This document shows, one piece after another, positions 24,301 to 34,078 of a stretch of 64,000 nucleotides of DNA. Source of the stretch: Cladopsammia gracilis (Eukaryota > Cnidaria > Anthozoa > Scleractinia > Dendrophylliidae); NCBI GenBank assembly GCA_022457155.1, contig JAJGOT010000259.1:328501-392500 (forward strand). The letters run 5' to 3'. The notes beneath the pieces were generated by a model. It saw only the letters and a list, made by a program, of their open reading frames with translations. It did no database searches and had not been told where the DNA came from. Each line of letters starts with the position of its first letter. The stretch's first letter is position 1. The translations under genes and the position numbers were made by a program.

Positions 24301-25000
24301 AAATAGCCAAAATACTGAATTAATTATAACCACTAAAGACTTTGAGCAAATTGAGCAGTATAGTCGAACCTAACCTCCTGTGAAAAAAGGAAACATACAG
24401 ATAGGAGATTTTAGACTGTTAATTGTTTGCTAAGAAGACTCAACAGACTTATTGACCAGTATCAATCCGTTACAGTAAAGATAACGTTCCGCTAGAATAA
24501 CATAGAGGTCAACAACTGCCTGCACTTTACGAAACAGTATCTTGGACAAAACAAACGGAAATAGCGAAAATACTGAATTAATTATGACCACTAAAGACTT
24601 GCAAATTGAGCAGTATAGTCGAACCTGTCCTTATACGGAAACATCCATAATACGGAAAGTTCTCTTGGTCCCGAAGATACCAAAATCATCCCTACCTCTT
24701 TTCAATTAATGACTAAAAACGTTAAAATTCTTGTTTGGAGGGTCATTCTTTACATCGCCTCCCCTAACCCAAAGAAATACCACTCTTACCTTCAGCAGTA
24801 ATAGCGTCTAGGTAGCTTTCCAAGTATTTGATGTTGATAGGCGTGGCAGTGGCTAAACGTTGGCTGTGGCAGCCTCTTCCATCGTTGTCGTATTCAACAG
24901 GTGTGTAAGCCTGGTAATTGAATTTCACTACTCCAATCTACAGGAAAGACAAAACGTTTGTCTCAATCTTTTCTTATTTTTAGTATTCTATGCGGCAGTG

Positions 25001-25073
<73 letters not shown>

Positions 25074-25206
25074 ACTTCCAGTACTCCCAGTATTCCTGAT
25101 AATTCGTTGAAGGGATCATACTTACCCTGTCTCTTGGGTTCATTGAAAGGAAAGACAAAACGTTTGTCTCAATCTTTTCTTATTTTTAGTATTCTATGCG
25201 GCAGTG

Positions 25207-25285
<79 letters not shown>

Positions 25286-28200
25286 ACTTCCAGTACTCCC
25301 AGTATTCCTGATAATTCGTTGAAGGGATCATACTTACCCTGTCTCTTGGGTTCATTGTCCTCAGAACAGTTTTTGCCGCCTCCTTGGCGATTATGAGCTG
25401 TGATCCTCTCATGGAGCCACTGTAATCAATAACTAGTACAACATCTTTAGGTTCTGGCGTGGCTGTTTCCACATAAAAAGGTCTGAACCGAGGATCATAA
25501 GATCCACAGTCTGTTTTGTCTTCAAACGCTGGAAAGTTCGCAAGCACACCCTTCTCAGAAGCAAAGTACTGCCACTTGATCACAGGATAATCCTGAGAAA
25601 TGGTCTTCATTTCCTCCACAACTGAATCCGCGACATGGGTAGGGGGAGTTTCAGCATCTTTTGATATTTTCATGCATATGCGTGAAAGATCGACTTTTGA
25701 ACGAAATCTTGAGTCGTATTCTAGTCCACTAGAAAATTGTACATTGCAGCATTCCGTTGGGGTTTGTCCAGGAGGTGTGGTCCAAGAATTTTCCACGGCT
25801 ACTTTGAGTCTTTGTGTAACCTTGAATCTTTCCTTGAACTTGTCGGATATACTAATTGCCAAAGTCCGAATCACTGCATTACCATCCAACAGGTTTTCAA
25901 TGAACTGCAACTTGTCAAACGCCTCCTAAAATGGAGCACAACACAGCATATATGTTATTAGGACCTATTGGCGCTTCAAATGCCTCAGTGGCAAGATTTG
26001 TATTTCAGTTTTTTAGCCCACCGAACACATACGAGTTATAATACAAGCTGAACAATTTCGGCTGCTTAACGAAAAACAAATCTCTATTGTCACCGTTAAA
26101 ATAAATTCAGAGTTTACAATACTAGCGGTACAGCGCACGATTGAAAAAAAACCTGTGACTTGAGAATATAGGTTCTATGAATTAGGGACCCTATAGTACG
26201 AAAAGTGTCTTTTTTAACAAACAGGATTTTCTTAAAACTCTTATTGACTATGACCAGTTGGCATAGGATGAAAAGGCCATGACTGAAACATCACAAGCAA
26301 GAGGGTCGATTTTATTGAACGTATTAGGGGTCCATATTCGCCTTGGAAATTCACACGTTTAAATAATCTTAATTAGTTTTCATGGCATTCCTGTTCGCAC
26401 CCAGTAATCCCTATTTGTCTACAGTTATCGTCTCCTGTGGGCAAAACAGCCTTAAAACTATTAATAGGCTCGCTCTGTGTTTAACGGAAGCCAGCGATAT
26501 ACAGCATGGTCAGACTGGCACAGAGTAGTACAATACAATACAATGGTCAGTTATGATCTTACTATAAATAAAAAAGTAGCCACTTACCAGCCACTTAAGT
26601 TTATATAACACGCGCCAAAAACAATATAGAGGGGCTAAAACCGATATGGAGATAAAACACCTTACCATATTACCCTAAGAGTAACCAGCTTCAACCAATC
26701 AAATCTATTCATTTTGAGACGCGATTACTCACGCTAACATTACCATAAATACACCAATCACAGCGATCATAAATTATAAGATCTTAAATTATCTTAAATT
26801 ATAAGGTCATCACTGAAGTTCAAATGCTCATCTTTAATGACAACATACATATCAGCCACGCTAACATTACCATGAATAAACCAATCACGAAAGGCGAAGG
26901 CACGCGCTAAACGTGAGTAACTTTCGGCTCATTACTTTTGTATATTTTCGCTACTGATGTTTATTGCTTATCTCTTCAAACAACACCTTCCCATGAGTAA
27001 TGTTAACCATAATGTGAACAAACCGATCACAAAAGAAAGAGCATTACAATATAATAGAAAAGCATGCCTTGTTCAGTTTTTCAGAAGTTGTTCAGTAAAA
27101 CAAGACGGAATGATATTGGTGATAATTAAAAACAAAAAGTAAATCTTAACGTAGCAATAATTTAAATTAGCCTTCTCTCTTTTTCGTTGTAAATTGAAAA
27201 ACTGTTTTAACATATGATGACCTCTATATCGGCTCATAACTGGCTTATTCGCTTTTGTATATGTTCACCACTGATGTTTAATGCTTATCTCTCTCAGACC
27301 GCGAGTAATGCTAGCCACGGTAACATTACTATATCACGTTGCGAACATTTTCAGTTTTCCGCAATTGAAGCTAAACAAAAATTACATAAAACGCATAGCT
27401 TGATTGAAACTGCATTCTGTACTCAAGTATAGACGGGACTGCAACCCTTCCGAAGATATTTCTCAGTTGCAATGTACGGCAGTCTCACTGTCACAAACAA
27501 CAGTTACTGATTTCCTTATCATATGCAATCTCGAGTTAACCTAGTTGCAAATCTGTTATTAAATGGGCCGGTAAACAGAGTAAAAAACGCCAACGAAAAA
27601 GTCTGATTGCATATTTCAGGAAGAACAGTTTTTTTCTAAACTATCGTAAATTTGAAAAAAGAACGGTTCATTTCGGTGTTTCGAGCATGTAGATTGATTT
27701 TGGATTAAAGTCACGCAGTACACTATCTTGCAAATATGTCAAGTTTGTCAGCTAAAGAACCCAAGGCATTTAGTTTATTCGCAGTACTGTTTGGGGTTTC
27801 GAGGACCTCCTGTCCTGAGAAATAACGCAAAAAAAAAACATTATAATTTCAAAGGGAATATTTCATTTCCATATTTTCATTTCCTTTGAGAGAGTGCGAA
27901 ATAAATAGTTGGCGTGAGATTTTCGCGAAACCTACTTAATTGATTAAAACAAAACCCGCCACGAAACTTGTTCTGATAAGCGACGACGGAGAGATAAGAC
28001 TTCATTGTATTATTCGGATGGTACCTGAATTTGGGAAGACCTTTCTTTGTCGTGCGCCGCATAATGGGGCGAAGGTTCTTATACGCAAAATCTAGACCAG
28101 TCTTCTTAAAGAGAGGTGTAACCAAGGCCTCCTTCCATTCTTCCGCAAAGCGTCCTGTTTGAAAAGATGTGTTAATCATGGAAGTAATGGCTGGCAGGAG

Positions 28201-31200
28201 CTCATCCCTGCACTGTACCACCAGTGACGTAGGCATAGGATCAAGCGGACAAAACTTTTTGGCTGAATGAGCAAAACATCGGTTTCCGAAAGCAGCTTGA
28301 AGTCTGAAAAGGAAAACGTCACGGTTTTCACGTATCGGATCCTCCGGGCATCCAACGTCTCAGCCTGAGCCAGAGTAGAATAGATGTTTTGCACCTTCAT
28401 AGCAAAAAACGCCCCAATATCATTAGCCACCGTACCAGCTTGAGAGTGAGAACCGTCAGGAAGTGATATCGAATTTGGTTCCCTTAACAAGGTCTTTGAG
28501 ACATTGAAGAGCTTCCCCTGATCAGAACTATTTTTACAGATGAAATCACAATAATATTAGTATCTTGCTCTATTGATCAATAGGGTAGCGTAGTTTTTTC
28601 TTCGCTTAAAGGTAGCGAAATGCTCAGGGTTCTTGGAAGCACGCCATTTGCGTTCTGCTCTTCTTCTAGCAAGAATAGCCCTTTTCGCGGTTAACCTTTC
28701 TCATTTGCATTGCAATAAAATTCAACATGATTGCGAGGCAATTTCGGGCAGAAACTACAAAATTGCTTGAAATTGCATCGCAACCACGTTGATTTCTATT
28801 GTAATGCAAATGAGAAAGCTTAACCGCGAAAAGGACTATTGCAGCTTTGATATCTTCGTTGATCCAAGGCACTCGTGGTCTATTTATAATGGTTCTCGTC
28901 TGCAGAGGAGCGTGTTTATCAGACAATGCAGAAAGGGTAGAGTAATAGCAATGAACCGGCTCTTCAAGGCCTGGTAAATTATCCTTCAAAAGTGACGAAC
29001 TAGCAAGATCGTCTCTAAGGGCATCCAAATCAATGGCTTTCAGCTTTCGCTAAGCAACTGACTTAACAGTAGCTCGAGGCTTTGCCGACTTAAGACGATA
29101 CAAAACAACTGCGCGATCCGAGAAGAAACGACCAGCCGAAGGCTCACCCAGCAGGATGGAATCGGTTTGGCGCGTGATGACCAAATCAAGGGTGTGGCCA
29201 TGTCCATGTGTAGGTACATTGACGTGCTGCATGAGATTCATAGATTCTAAAATATCGAGGAATTCAGCGGCATCTGAATCAGCCAGGTTGGCTACATGAA
29301 GATTAAAATCACCGATTATCAGCAAAGGCTCAGTCGAAAGTATTATACTCATCGATTCATCGAAAACGGTTCTAGCCGTAACTGGGTGAGTTGATGAAAA
29401 TGGTGGACGATAAACGATGATAAGCCTTACAGAAAAAGAACCAAGTTTGATAACAGTTTCCATAAACTCGAAAGATGCTTCTTCTTTACTATTGATCTTG
29501 TTTAAAGTCAAGTTTTCTCTGTAGAGAAGAGCACCTCCCCTACGCCCTTGGCGAGTTCGATCGACCAGCTTGTAGCCAGAGGGAATTATTTCAAGTCTTG
29601 CCGCAGCATCGTCGTCGGTCAACCAAGTCTCCATCAATGCAATGAGGTCCACCCTCGAATGATAACATAAATCAGAAAAATCTGCAGACTTGGATTTTAT
29701 CGAGCGAGCATTGATTGAGCTCAAAGTCATCGGCGAGCGCTGTGGAGCACCCTTAGAAAAGCCAGTGGCGCAATCAACACTAATTACGTTTTGGGCGTTG
29801 CGCGAAGTATTTTACAAAGGGGACCGTGTGCTTTTGTTTCGACGCGAGGAAACAGCAGTTTTCAAACGGCGACGATAAATTCTACGCATCCTGTGAAAGA
29901 AAATGGAAAACTTATTTCTTTTTCTTCTTTGTGAAATCTTATGAGTAGATGTGTGATTTTTCGAAACAAAAGCGAAGACAATAGCGCGATTCGGCTATTG
30001 TTTGTTTAGCCCGCCCACTCATACATGATAATGAGCACAGCCGCGCCTTCATGGAAACCAATGAATGAAGTTTTTTCGGAGCGTGTTTGAATAACAATTA
30101 CCGTTATGACAGATCTTGAAACTTTCATGGACTGTAAGTAAATGTACCGAGAACAACAGTACATGTGCGCGATGTAGATTTGATTGGTTGCAGCTGGTAA
30201 CTCTTAAAGTAACATGGTAAGGTTTTTTTATCTCCATATTGATTTTAGCCCTACCATATTGTTTTAGGCGCGTGTTAATTATAGTCAGGTTTAGTCGACG
30301 AGAGTATCAAGTTAAAATAATTAATTCATCATTCATCCTCAGCAAAAGCTCAGTATTATTTTTAGTCGATAAACAAAGCCGAATTCTAAAAGGAATTTTT
30401 TAATTGTGTCTATGGTCTAGCGAACAGCCCTCGAAACCGGACCATGTTCAAGCACAACTAACCGCTGAGAAATAACTTATCATAAACTGTAACTTTGTTA
30501 TTTATAGATCGTTTTCATTTTCGTAAGCAGTTTGTTTTCTGGCTATGAGAGCAACCCCAGAGAAGGATGTTGCAGAGAATGCCAAATAAAAGAAATTAAG
30601 AAATGTTTTAGTAGTAGTAGTAGTAGTAGTAGTAGTATTTATTTCTCCAAAGATTAACGAGTTTACAAGAATGACTAATTAAGAAATTCTTGAAATAATT
30701 AAGAAATTAATTAAGAAATTCTTGAAAGAAAACCATGGATACTCCTGTAAAGAGCATCTTTAATTTAGCAAACCTCGTGAATCAGAGAGTTATATATTGC
30801 TTAGAAACAAAGATATAGGTCAGGTAGTTACGAGATTTTATATATAAATAGCAACCACCCAGTGATCCGTATCGCTCTACAAACGTCTGTAAACATGGTA
30901 AAATTCACTAACTTATATCTTCAAAGTGAAAGATCGTAAATGCGAACAGCAATGTAAAGAGCTACAGTTCCGAGTATGAGTTAGAGCTTTCAATTTTGGT
31001 ACTGCGTTATATACAGGCCGGTGCTTGTATTCGCGTAGACTTCCATTTCAAGACTTTTTCGAGCTCGCTAAGTGTAATCGACCTAGAGCCAATCATGACC
31101 ATAAACTTTATGTAAAAGCAGCTATTCGCAACTGCTATAAGTACTCCTTCTTTGTACGCATTGTTTATAAGTGGAACGACTTGCCTAAGGATGTTGTACA

Positions 31201-31427
31201 CGCTAGTTCAATAACTTTATTTCGAAATAGACTAAAGATGTACATGTACGCGACCAAAAAATTGTAAATAGTTTTAATTGTAAATAACATTTTAAAATTT
31301 TTAATAGTTTTTAAATTCTGTAATTGCTTTGATTTTAGAAATTTTATTTGGGGAAACTGTTATATAAGAGCAACCCCAGAGAAGGATGTTGCAGAGAATT
31401 CCAAATAAAAGAAATTAAGAAATGTTT

Positions 31428-31480
<53 letters not shown>

Positions 31481-31505
31481 CTAGTAGTAGTAGTAGTTGT
31501 AGTAC

Positions 31506-31561
<56 letters not shown>

Positions 31562-32374
31562 TTTATTTCTCCTAAGATTAACGAGTTTACAAGAATGAAT
31601 AATTACGAAATTCTTGAAATAATTAAGAAATTAATTAAGAAATTCCTGAAAGAAAACCATGGATACTCCTGAAAAGAGCATCTTTAATTTAGCAGACCTC
31701 GTGAATCAGAGAGTTATATATTGCTTAGAAACAAAGATATAGGTCAGGAAGTTTCGAGATGTTATATATATAAATGGCAACCACAGAGTGATCCGTATCG
31801 CTCTACAAACGTCTGTAAAAATGGTAAAATTCACTAACTTATATCTTCGCTTCTATAAAGTCAGGTAACCAAAGTGAAAGATCGTAAATGCGAACAGCAA
31901 TGTAAAAAACTACAGTTCCCGGTAGGAGTTAGAGCTTTCAATTTTGTACTGCGTTATATACAGGCCGGTGCTTGTATTCGCGTAGACTTCCATTTCAAGA
32001 CTTTTTCGAGCTCGCTAAGTGTAATCGACCTAGAGCCAATCACGACCATAAACTTTATGTAAAAGCAGCTATTCGCAACTGCTATAAGTACTCCTTCTTT
32101 GTACGCATTGTTTATAAGTGGAACGACTTGCCTAAGGATGTTGTACACGCTAGTTCAATAACTTTATTTCGAAATAGACTAAAGATGTACATGTACGCGA
32201 CCAAAAAATTGTAAATAGTTTTAATTGTAAATAAAATTTTAAAATTTTTAATAGTTTTTAAATTCTGTAATTGCTTTGATTTTAGAAATTTTATTTGGGG
32301 AAACTGTTATATAAGAGCAACCCCAGAGAAAGATGTTGCAGAGAATGCCAAATAAAAGAAATTAAGAAATGTTT

Positions 32375-32439
<65 letters not shown>

Positions 32440-33209
32440 CTAGTAGTAGTAGTAGTTGTAGTACTAGTAGTAGTATTTATTTCTCCTAAGACTAACGAGT
32501 TTACAAGAATGAATAATTAAGAAATTCTTGAAATAATTAAGAAATTAATTAAGAAATTCCTGAAAGAAAACCATGGATACTCCTGAAAAGAGCATCTTTA
32601 ATTTAGCAAACCTCGTGAATCAGAGAGTTATATATTGCTTAGAAACAAAGATAGTAGTAGTAGTAGTAAATAATTAAGAAATTCCGTGAAATAATTAAGA
32701 AATTAATTAAGAAATTCTTGACCTCATGTTTTCCCCTGTCAGGAAGTGTTTTTATTAATTAGTTGATTTCCTGAATAAGATATTATATTATGTTATGTTA
32801 TGTTATGTTATGTTGTGTTATATTAAACTCGAAATGGTTTATGGATTACAGCGGAGTAACCGAAGTGAACGAACAGCAATAGAAGAAGCCAGAGTTCCGT
32901 TATGAGTGCGTAAGAGCTATGAATTTCCTTCTGTTCTATATGCAGAATGTTTGTAAGAACTGAAGTATAAGGGACACGCTGTTCTGTGAATCTGGCCAAC
33001 TGCATATATATCCAGATCTATCAAGAATAAACTATAAGTGTTACCTGTAAAGTGTTTGTACCAAGACCATCTATTGCTAGCGTAGAAAGCGTTTGACCGA
33101 ATCTCTTTGGATCAAGTATGTCTGCTGCCGAGCATGGCCGAATAAACAGCGTCGAAAAAAACATAAAGATCATAAACACTCTGCTCTGGGTTATAAATGA
33201 AGAATCCAT
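7082..33209 (-). CDS. Gene A: VWFA and Cache domain protein, alpha-2/delta/CACHD1-like, 13 exons
   Basis: Coding exons in transcript order: 33209-33045, 25925-25338, 24937-24790, 24108-23831, 16238-16103, 14365-14092, 13726-13530, 11692-11380, 10772-10584, 10012-9672, 9284-9128, 7972-7746, 7317-7082. All junctions are GT/AG with matching phases; the total is 3249 bp, 1082 aa. Order: signal peptide; VWA N-terminal and first Cache part (YDPRFRPFY); VWA with MIDAS DYSGSM; rest of first Cache; second Cache with YDPTKRPWY; two cysteine-rich exons; one membrane segment; short KKRRR-containing tail. Known relatives are extracellular calcium channel auxiliary subunits (alpha-2/delta) or CACHD1; a similar surface role is inferred. 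Intron 1 (7.1 kb) and intron 4 (7.6 kb) are filled with transposon debris. UTRs and promoter were not delimited. Confidence 0.9.
7318..7745 (-). other. Intron 12 of gene A with a satellite fragment
   Basis: About 7400-7500 shows a degenerate single unit of the satellite that forms arrays at 45.0-45.7 and 57.6-58.7 kb (GTGGATGAAATCC, GTGTGACCATT). No other feature seen. Confidence 0.5.
8414..8926. mobile_element. Foldback (long inverted repeat) element in intron 11 of gene A
   Basis: Two imperfect inverted arms, about 8414-8590 and 8735-8926, share GTAGTATAGGTA...CAACCTG, AGCCAATCAGGAGCGA, a CATCTCATTAGCATCTCATT motif and GAGATTGTCAACGGTT. The central region is T-rich with repeated CGAGCG(A/G)NNC words. 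It has no coding capacity. This is typical of non-autonomous DNA transposons of the foldback/MITE type. Target-site duplication was not resolved. Confidence 0.8.
9498..9550. repeat. Perfect 23-bp palindromic hairpin
   Basis: Arms 9498-9520 and 9528-9550 are exact reverse complements around a 7-base loop (ATGAAGA). A half copy of the arm (AGTGTCCAGGCAtTGAAGATG) occurs near 22211. It lies in intron 10 of gene A. It may be a solo hairpin mobile element; function unknown. Confidence 0.88.
10424..10540 (-). pseudogene. Duplicated 3' half of exon 9 in intron 9 of gene A
   Basis: This repeats the end of exon 9 (10584-10690), including the HVIGVMGAD coding stretch and a GTAAGT donor, but lacks the bases coding PLSYF. 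No acceptor is visible for it. Gene B has the same arrangement at 49483-49600, so the duplication is older than the A/B split. Confidence 0.8.
12178..13230. repeat. 1-kb GAT/GATAAT microsatellite in intron 7 of gene A
   Basis: A nearly uninterrupted run of GAT with interspersed GATAATGATAAT and GATAGT variants and some higher-order structure. The homologous intron of gene B has a much shorter tract at about 51496-51640. Poly-His, poly-Ser and poly-Met frames through it are artefacts. Confidence 0.95.
14580..14627. repeat. AT dinucleotide microsatellite
   Basis: Alternating TA run in intron 5 of gene A, just outside the left arm of the 14708-15253 inverted repeat. A second TA/TG run lies at about 15250-15312, outside the right arm. 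Confidence 0.85.
14708..15253. mobile_element. Long inverted-repeat element in intron 5 of gene A
   Basis: Arms of roughly 220-270 bp face each other (about 14708-14930 and 14980-15253). They start from AGGTAGTGTAATAGGAGCAA and include ACGTAAACGTTTC, a TTAATTACAGGTA stretch, GGAAGTGCTAATTAAAAG and GTAGGGTATTACATAATTGC. The right arm has extra sequence, including CCCGAACGGGCGAAAC, a motif common at Penelope-type retroelement ends. It has no coding capacity. It may be two head-to-head retroelement ends or a foldback transposon. Confidence 0.75.
16395..16577 (-). CDS. Short unidentified ORF, possibly an element remnant
   Basis: The minus-strand frame contains MTGLSDTEVYKRFN followed by a charged helix-like stretch, which looks more like protein than random sequence. 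The gene A exon model closes without it and it has no clear splice sites. It lies next to the Polinton-like remnant. I do not recognise the family, and it may be chance. Confidence 0.2.
   Translation of the reverse strand: MMCMRRFYSIDIILNICHFPIINMTGLSDTEVYKRFNAQLSIIRRMDEKNEYKTQLDVCL
16968..17522 (-). CDS. Polinton-associated small membrane protein, function unknown
   Basis: An intact 184-aa frame with ATG at 17522. The N-terminus is acidic and proline-containing (PSAPEYSESLPLYP). Residues about 30-60 are charged and likely helical. A long hydrophobic, Gly/Ala/Thr-rich stretch follows at about 65-110, probably two membrane helices, then a lysine-rich helical C-terminus. It is the only unbroken gene in the cluster. 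The APEY and PLYP motifs could recruit host sorting machinery, but this is speculation. Its position next to capsid-like and ATPase pieces supports membership in the element. I cannot name a family. Confidence 0.6.
   Translation of the reverse strand: MSSANVLPSAPEYSESLPLYPVLQNGEDFRLKKISDLQKELESEADHYRQVAKKYKRTHSIVHCSAVVLGLISTGLSSATITTALTGVGLVTSPALAGVAALTGFSSASLTVFSKRLEKKITKHEKIALAKRNSVCKLVSKALTDNRISDSEFSIVLREVEKYHKLKNAIRSGEKKEANSNVRS
17537..17720 (-). pseudogene. C-terminal fragment of a capsid-like element protein
   Basis: About 57 codons on the minus strand end at a stop just before the membrane-protein gene. The frame reads as protein (GKPFQKVFYEST, later DYVNSITLSVRDENNDLFDF), with alternating beta-strand-like residues and an LxVRD motif. 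Its 5' part is absent: at about 17720 the sequence switches to a plus-strand gene fragment. The resemblance to minor capsid (penton-like) C-termini of Polinton-like viruses is from memory and uncertain. Confidence 0.45.
17733..18020 (+). pseudogene. C-terminal part of an element structural protein
   Basis: A 95-codon frame ends at 18020, 16 bases before the ATPase start. It holds GLLIDLRSMAD, LVNTKNGVHLEIER and a C-terminal ISDSQMNIMDKQLQAVQY, which looks like the end of a beta-rich virion protein. The first ATG is near the junction with the opposite-strand fragment, so the original N-terminus was probably lost in a rearrangement. The tight spacing to the ATPase suggests the two belonged to one transcription unit. 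The family is not securely recognised. Confidence 0.5.
18037..18635 (+). pseudogene. A32-like DNA-packaging ATPase, frameshifted
   Basis: The frame opens with MDPRKLPLNALIIGPTNSGKT, where GPTNSGKT is the Walker A loop, and continues to a Walker B-like LIILDH near residue 88 and a QLVQLGFSARHSG sensor-like stretch. After about 18450 the protein continues in another frame (18450-18635), containing FEDYAGELTHEEYKELIAKL and ending at 18635, so a frameshift splits the gene. This family pumps genomes into capsids in Polintons and large DNA viruses. Together with the polymerase it identifies the element. Inactive as it stands. Confidence 0.75.
18640..18935 (+). pseudogene. Possible remnant ORF downstream of the ATPase
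   Basis: The plus frame reads LSSLHKLTVFSQLLGELQ then SKTEEMQIQTIKAAGED, which is amphipathic and protein-like, before running into sequence antisense to the polymerase near 18775. It may be the start of a separate element gene cut by the rearrangement that also truncated the polymerase. No start codon is certain. Confidence 0.3.
18775..21660 (-). pseudogene. Protein-primed-type family B DNA polymerase, truncated and broken
   Basis: Read on the minus strand from about 21660. The N-terminal region has PLPPKLKAKQAIINIKNRDD and an FCERCLQGF...H zinc-finger-like motif. An exonuclease motif follows, YADF then a stop at 20686 where a glutamate codon is expected. Next is a treble-clef endonuclease VII-like motif (DHCHITGKYRG...CNLN) and then FHNLKSYDAHH. 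Polymerase motif A is FDANNLYGW near 19270; motif B is KLMNNSVFGK near 18785. Motif C (the YxDTDS block) is missing. Besides the stop there are frameshifts near 21555, 20020 and 19200. This enzyme class replicates Polintons and adenovirus-like genomes. This copy is dead. Confidence 0.82.
21903..22110. repeat. Perfect 85-bp inverted repeat (hairpin element)
   Basis: Arms 21903-21987 and 22026-22110 are exact reverse complements across 85 bases, with a 38-base loop that itself contains the 7-bp inverted pair GCCCACA/TGTGGGC. A partial third copy of the arm (AGGCATTAAATCATGTCATC...TTTGGGGTGGGGTCGTAT) lies at 21800-21905. It may be the remaining end of the Polinton-like element or an independent foldback. 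Confidence 0.93.
22140..23300. other. Intron 4 of gene A, unassigned repeat-like sequence
   Basis: No exon or element identified. The phrase CTGTTCGTGTCT...ACAA(A/T)AATAAAGTT appears near 22640 and again near 23045, suggesting two 3' ends of a dispersed repeat. Confidence 0.4.
23308..23630 (-). mobile_element. tRNA-derived SINE with 10-bp target-site duplication
   Basis: On the minus strand the head carries pol III promoter-like boxes: TGGTCTAGTTGTTAGCGC (box A-like) and GGTTCGAGCC (box B-like). A conserved body follows (GCGATGGACTAGCATCCCAT), and the tail ends in T10 as written on the minus strand (A10 on plus at 23321-23330). GGCGATGATC flanks it at 23308-23317 and 23621-23630, an exact target-site duplication. 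Not a functional tRNA gene: there is no cloverleaf 3' half. Confidence 0.85.
24104..24640. repeat. Tandem duplication of about 269 bp in intron 3 of gene A
   Basis: The stretch beginning ACCTCCTGTGAAAAAAGG at 24104 recurs at 24373 with small indels and ends near 24640. The first unit includes the exon 4 acceptor and first exon bases, so a decoy acceptor is present at the second copy. Gene B has only one copy (from 53851). Confidence 0.85.
24943..25357. repeat. Tandem duplication with CT microsatellites at the exon 2/3 intron of gene A
   Basis: Units begin GGAAAGACAAAACG at 24943 and 25149 (offset 206). Each has a (CT)n tract of 60-75 bases. The unit spans the end of intron 2 and the last bases of exon 2 with its GTAAGT donor, so a second donor copy lies near 25126-25131. 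Gene B has a single unit with a poly-C tract instead. Confidence 0.88.
25926..27876. other. Intron 1 of gene A, left part; nothing recognised
   Basis: AT-rich, with repeated short phrases such as ACGCTAACATTACCATGAATA between about 26730 and 27340 that suggest old dispersed repeats. No convincing coding region. Confidence 0.4.
27877..29730 (-). mobile_element. CR1/jockey-like LINE fragment in intron 1 of gene A
   Basis: On the minus strand from 29730 an endonuclease domain is visible: SSINARSIKSK, METWLTDDD with the catalytic glutamate, IIGDFNLH, HTLDLVI and FFSDRAVV, where the usual SDH histidine is arginine. A linker (VPWINEDI) and the entry to reverse transcriptase (GRFAEEWKEALVTPLFKK, NLRPI) follow in broken frames, then the element ends before the RT catalytic core. 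Stops and frameshifts separate the parts. It is same-strand with gene A, non-functional, and interrupted by a MITE at 28670-28846. Confidence 0.85.
28670..28846. mobile_element. MITE inserted in the CR1-like LINE
   Basis: Inverted arms of about 60-70 bp: AATAGCCCTTTTCGCGGTTAA...TTTCTCATTTGCATTGCAAT against ATTGTAATGCAAATGAGAAA...TTAACCGCGAAAAGGACTAT. It lies where the LINE frames are disturbed. Confidence 0.8.
29880..30547. other. Intron 1 of gene A, unassigned
   Basis: No coding or repeat structure recognised apart from AT-rich sequence. Confidence 0.4.
30548..32725 (+). repeat. Three tandem units of a CR1-like LINE 3' end with TAG microsatellites
   Basis: The phrase GAGCAACCCCAGAGAA starts units at 30548, 31368 and 32315 (820 and 947 bp, third truncated). 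The first two units each carry a nearly identical 80-codon frame (31025-31267 and 31972-32214) that includes a PRANHDHKLYVKAA start, then YKYSFFVRIVYKWNDLPKDV and RNRLKMYM. This is the C-terminus typical of CR1/jockey ORF2. Each unit begins with a TAG repeat tract of variable length. A related partial copy sits in intron 1 of gene B near 55317-55435 and 55805-55940. Confidence 0.85.
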
Positions 33210-33430
33210 CGCATTGAGACGAGGTAACGTCGTAACAATTCTTCTCTTGCTTTTTCGTGTGTTTACGATATAAATTTGGGCTCTTTAAAACCTCTAATTT
33301 CAATGGACCTGTATATCACGCAGCTGTACTGTTTTCAGGGCTAGGGTCCATTGTTGTGTTGTTTGTCCTTTTGCCGTTTTCTCAGCCAATCAGAGAAGAC
33401 CTTGTAAGAGCTGCGAACCGCCCCTAAATT

Positions 33431-33455
33431 TGTCGCGTGACGTTATCTGGTTTTG
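33431..33455 (-). promoter_or_regulatory. Conserved upstream block of gene A
   Basis: TGTCGCGTGACGTTATCTGG, followed on the plus strand by TTTTGTTTTCCTGTTA, is 222 bp upstream of the start codon. Very similar blocks precede gene B (56591-56614) and the C1 first exon (41175-41198). It contains a CRE-like TGACGT core. The promoter role is inferred from conservation and position. Confidence 0.45.
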
Positions 33456-33897
33456 TTTTCCTGTTACTTCCCGTTACTTGTTTTGTGCCCTCCGGCTCCA
33501 GGGCCGCCAATATTGACTTTGGACTGCCTTAATTGTATCACTTGGTATGCATATGCTTACTGATGATAGTAAGCATTTCCGTTACCTAATTCACTTTTGA
33601 AGCTAATGTTACAAGGAAGGGAATGAAATACCACTTTCATAAAAACGAGTTATTATTGCCGCTTTATTCAAAGTTAGTCATTAGTGAAAACTGTACATAT
33701 AGTAGTTGTTTCATGCAAGTACGTTTTTTATATATATCTAAGAAGGTCTAATTTTTCGTCTGAACTGTGACTGGATGCTGGACCATTGGACGTCTGAGGA
33801 GGGGTGAGGGGGTGGTGTAGGTTTGGGTTATCCAGATCCTCACTCGTGCTTGTACTGTCTTGACTGTGGGAGATCTGGGTACGAGATTGAAGGCCTT

Positions 33898-34078
33898 CAA
33901 TAGACTATTTTGCTAATGTTGTGTTCCCAGTGCATCTTGGGTAGTTCTAGTCCTTTGTGGGGGCAAACAGCCAAAATTAAAATTTCAGATTACCTGCCAA
34001 ACTGGTCGTTTGCCCCCACAAAGGACTGGAACTACCCAAGATGCACTGGGAACACAACATTAGCAAAATAGTCTATTG
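33898..34078. mobile_element. Foldback MITE with 71-bp arms
   Basis: Arms 33898-33968 and 34008-34078 match as reverse complements with one visible mismatch (TTCTAGTCC against TTCCAGTCC), around a 39-base AT-rich centre. Confidence 0.92.

Noticed and set aside
31348..32489. Poly-serine frames
   Set aside because: Translation of TAG/AGT microsatellite tracts in the LINE-tail array.
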